A DNA stretch of 7,445 nt from Thermoprotei archaeon (lineage in GTDB: Archaea; Thermoproteota; Thermoprotei; QMSL01; B3-G16). Positions 6,720-7,445 of this stretch are shown in pieces; the first letter of the stretch is position 1; every line of letters begins with the position of its first letter. The stretch covers positions 1 to 7,445 of the forward strand of contig QMSL01000067.1 of NCBI GenBank assembly GCA_003649665.1, written 5' to 3'. The position numbers and the translations under genes are program-made. Under the pieces are notes generated by a model. The model searched no databases and was not told where the DNA came from. It saw only the letters and a list, made by a program, of their open reading frames with translations.

Positions 6720-6724
6720 AAAAA
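6720..6724 (-). terminator. Oligo-T terminator after the sulfatase gene
   Basis: Five bases after the sulfatase TAG stop (6730-6732) the minus strand reads CCTTTTTAGA. The T-run, together with A/T-rich promoter-like sequence beyond it, suggests that the sulfatase transcript ends here and that the isomerase/GlmU-like pair has its own start in the 137-base gap. Confidence 0.45.
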
Positions 6725-6729
6725 GGAGC

Positions 6730-7445
6730 CTAAATATATCCTAATAAGGTTAGCATCTTACTCTTCAGCTTTAACTCTAGCTCTCTTGCCACTTCTTTTT
6801 CCTCTTCATATAAGTTCTCTTTCTCAGGTACATCCCTTCTCCAATCGTAGTCCTTAGGTGGTGGAGGTATGTACTGCCACGCACTTCTATACAATTCCGG
6901 TTTACGCTTAGGGACGCTATATTTTATTGGTCCAAGTCCCCACTGATATTCTGCGCCTGGAGTAGGCCATATGTATAGCGTGTACTCTGTATCTCTTATG
7001 CTAAGTGAACGTTTATAATGTCCACTTATCGCGAATGGTTTCACGGAGTCGACTTCCCCTTCCATTAATGGCTTAAGACTTACGCCTTGCATTTTAGGTA
7101 TTACACTCCATGGGCTCCTTTTCTCGTCTGGCTTAATGCCTAATATATCTAATATAGTAGGCATTATGTCAACAGTTTCAACAAATGCTCTTATCCTCTT
7201 TCCTTTTCCTAATCCCTCGGGATGTCTAATCATTAAGACTATTCTGGCTAATTCCTCGTAAGGCCATGGTTGTACCTTTCTCACTATCCCATGTTCTCCT
7301 AGAGGCTCTCCATGATCGCTCAGTAATATTATGAGGCTATTATCCCATAAGTCGAGTTCCTTCACTTTATTGAAGAACCAACCAACCCATTTATCTACAA
7401 GAGTGATCTCTCCAGCATATTGAGCTCTAATATGCTGAATCTCTA
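6730..7445 (-). CDS. Sulfatase (alkaline phosphatase superfamily), 5' partial
   Basis: C-terminal part of a type I sulfatase, an enzyme that hydrolyses sulfate esters of sugars or other molecules. The frame is open to the window edge: 26 further codons precede the GTG at 7365 and continue the family pattern (YAGEITLVDKWVGWFF), so that GTG is internal. Numbering from the first complete codon, 237 residues are visible. LSDHGEPLGEHG at 41-52 is the metal-binding Asp-His block; DIMPTILDILG at 92-102 and GVSLKPL at 120-126 are the usual sulfatase segments; PELYRSAW at 182-189 and a charged tail with PEKENLYEEEKE resemble the PELYDL...DPxExxNL ending. The C/S-x-P-x-R site for formylglycine formation, the catalytic core and any signal peptide lie outside the window, so activity and location cannot be judged. 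Related phosphohydrolases of the superfamily are a less likely alternative. Substrate is unknown; the amino-sugar genes next door make a sulfated glycan plausible. Confidence 0.8.
   Translation of the reverse strand, partial: EIQHIRAQYAGEITLVDKWVGWFFNKVKELDLWDNSLIILLSDHGEPLGEHGIVRKVQPWPYEELARIVLMIRHPEGLGKGKRIRAFVETVDIMPTILDILGIKPDEKRSPWSVIPKMQGVSLKPLMEGEVDSVKPFAISGHYKRSLSIRDTEYTLYIWPTPGAEYQWGLGPIKYSVPKRKPELYRSAWQYIPPPPKDYDWRRDVPEKENLYEEEKEVARELELKLKSKMLTLLGYI

Noticed and set aside
6642..6857. Plus-strand frame of 71 codons, hydrophobic, crossing the isomerase-sulfatase gap
   Set aside because: It looked like a possible small membrane protein, but two thirds of it is antisense to the sulfatase, no SD or promoter precedes it, and the hydrophobic bias is common in antisense frames.
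7363..7365. GTG as the start of the sulfatase gene
   Set aside because: The frame stays open upstream to the window edge, and those codons encode the conserved sulfatase stretch before the SDHG block, so the GTG is an internal valine.
1..7445. CRISPR arrays, tRNA/rRNA genes, insertion sequences or long direct repeats
   Set aside because: None was seen on reading both strands; no recurrent spacer-repeat pattern, tRNA-like motif, transposase or terminal inverted repeats.

Overview
The window looks like a stretch of an archaeal chromosome, most likely from a thermophile of the Thermoproteota/TACK kind. The reasons are archaeal-type signals (a BRE/TATA box about 30 bases before a start codon with almost no leader, and five-T runs just after stop codons), a strong preference for AGG/AGA arginine and ATA isoleucine codons, and the protein families present. 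No genus can be named from the sequence alone. There are no rRNAs, tRNAs, CRISPR arrays or insertion sequences, and coding density is high: the longest gap between genes is about 137 bases.

Layout, left to right. A HisC-like PLP aminotransferase on the plus strand (1-783) lacks its N-terminus because of the window edge. Everything else is on the minus strand and, in transcription order, runs from right to left: the C-terminal part of a sulfatase (6730-7445, cut by the right edge); a GlmS-type sugar isomerase that has only the two SIS domains (5519-6592); an alternative-type GlmU, i.e. a sugar nucleotidyltransferase joined to a left-handed beta-helix acetyltransferase (4199-5506), 12 bases after the isomerase; a 736-residue glycosidase-like protein related to the GH101/GH129 alpha-N-acetylgalactosaminidase group (1898-4108); and an ornithine cyclodeaminase/mu-crystallin family dehydrogenase (800-1816), which converges on the aminotransferase.

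How they may work together. The isomerase and the alternative GlmU form a tight pair that would supply two of the steps from fructose-6-phosphate (or another hexosamine phosphate) to a UDP-N-acetylhexosamine; the mutase step is not in the window. The sulfatase and the glycosidase beside them are of kinds that act on sulfated or GalNAc-containing glycans. The block may therefore be an amino-sugar locus that both salvages and rebuilds glycans, but this is inference from neighbourhood. The dehydrogenase and aminotransferase have amino- or imino-acid substrates that the sequence does not reveal.

Most notable points: the glycosidase gene uses CGN for half of its arginines (26 of 52 by hand count) against about 12% in its minus-strand neighbours, and its start is preceded by a four-codon mini-ORF overlapping it as ATGA. 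The isomerase keeps the isomerase catalytic residues but has no glutaminase domain. The dehydrogenase has Asn where ornithine cyclodeaminases carry a catalytic Asp.
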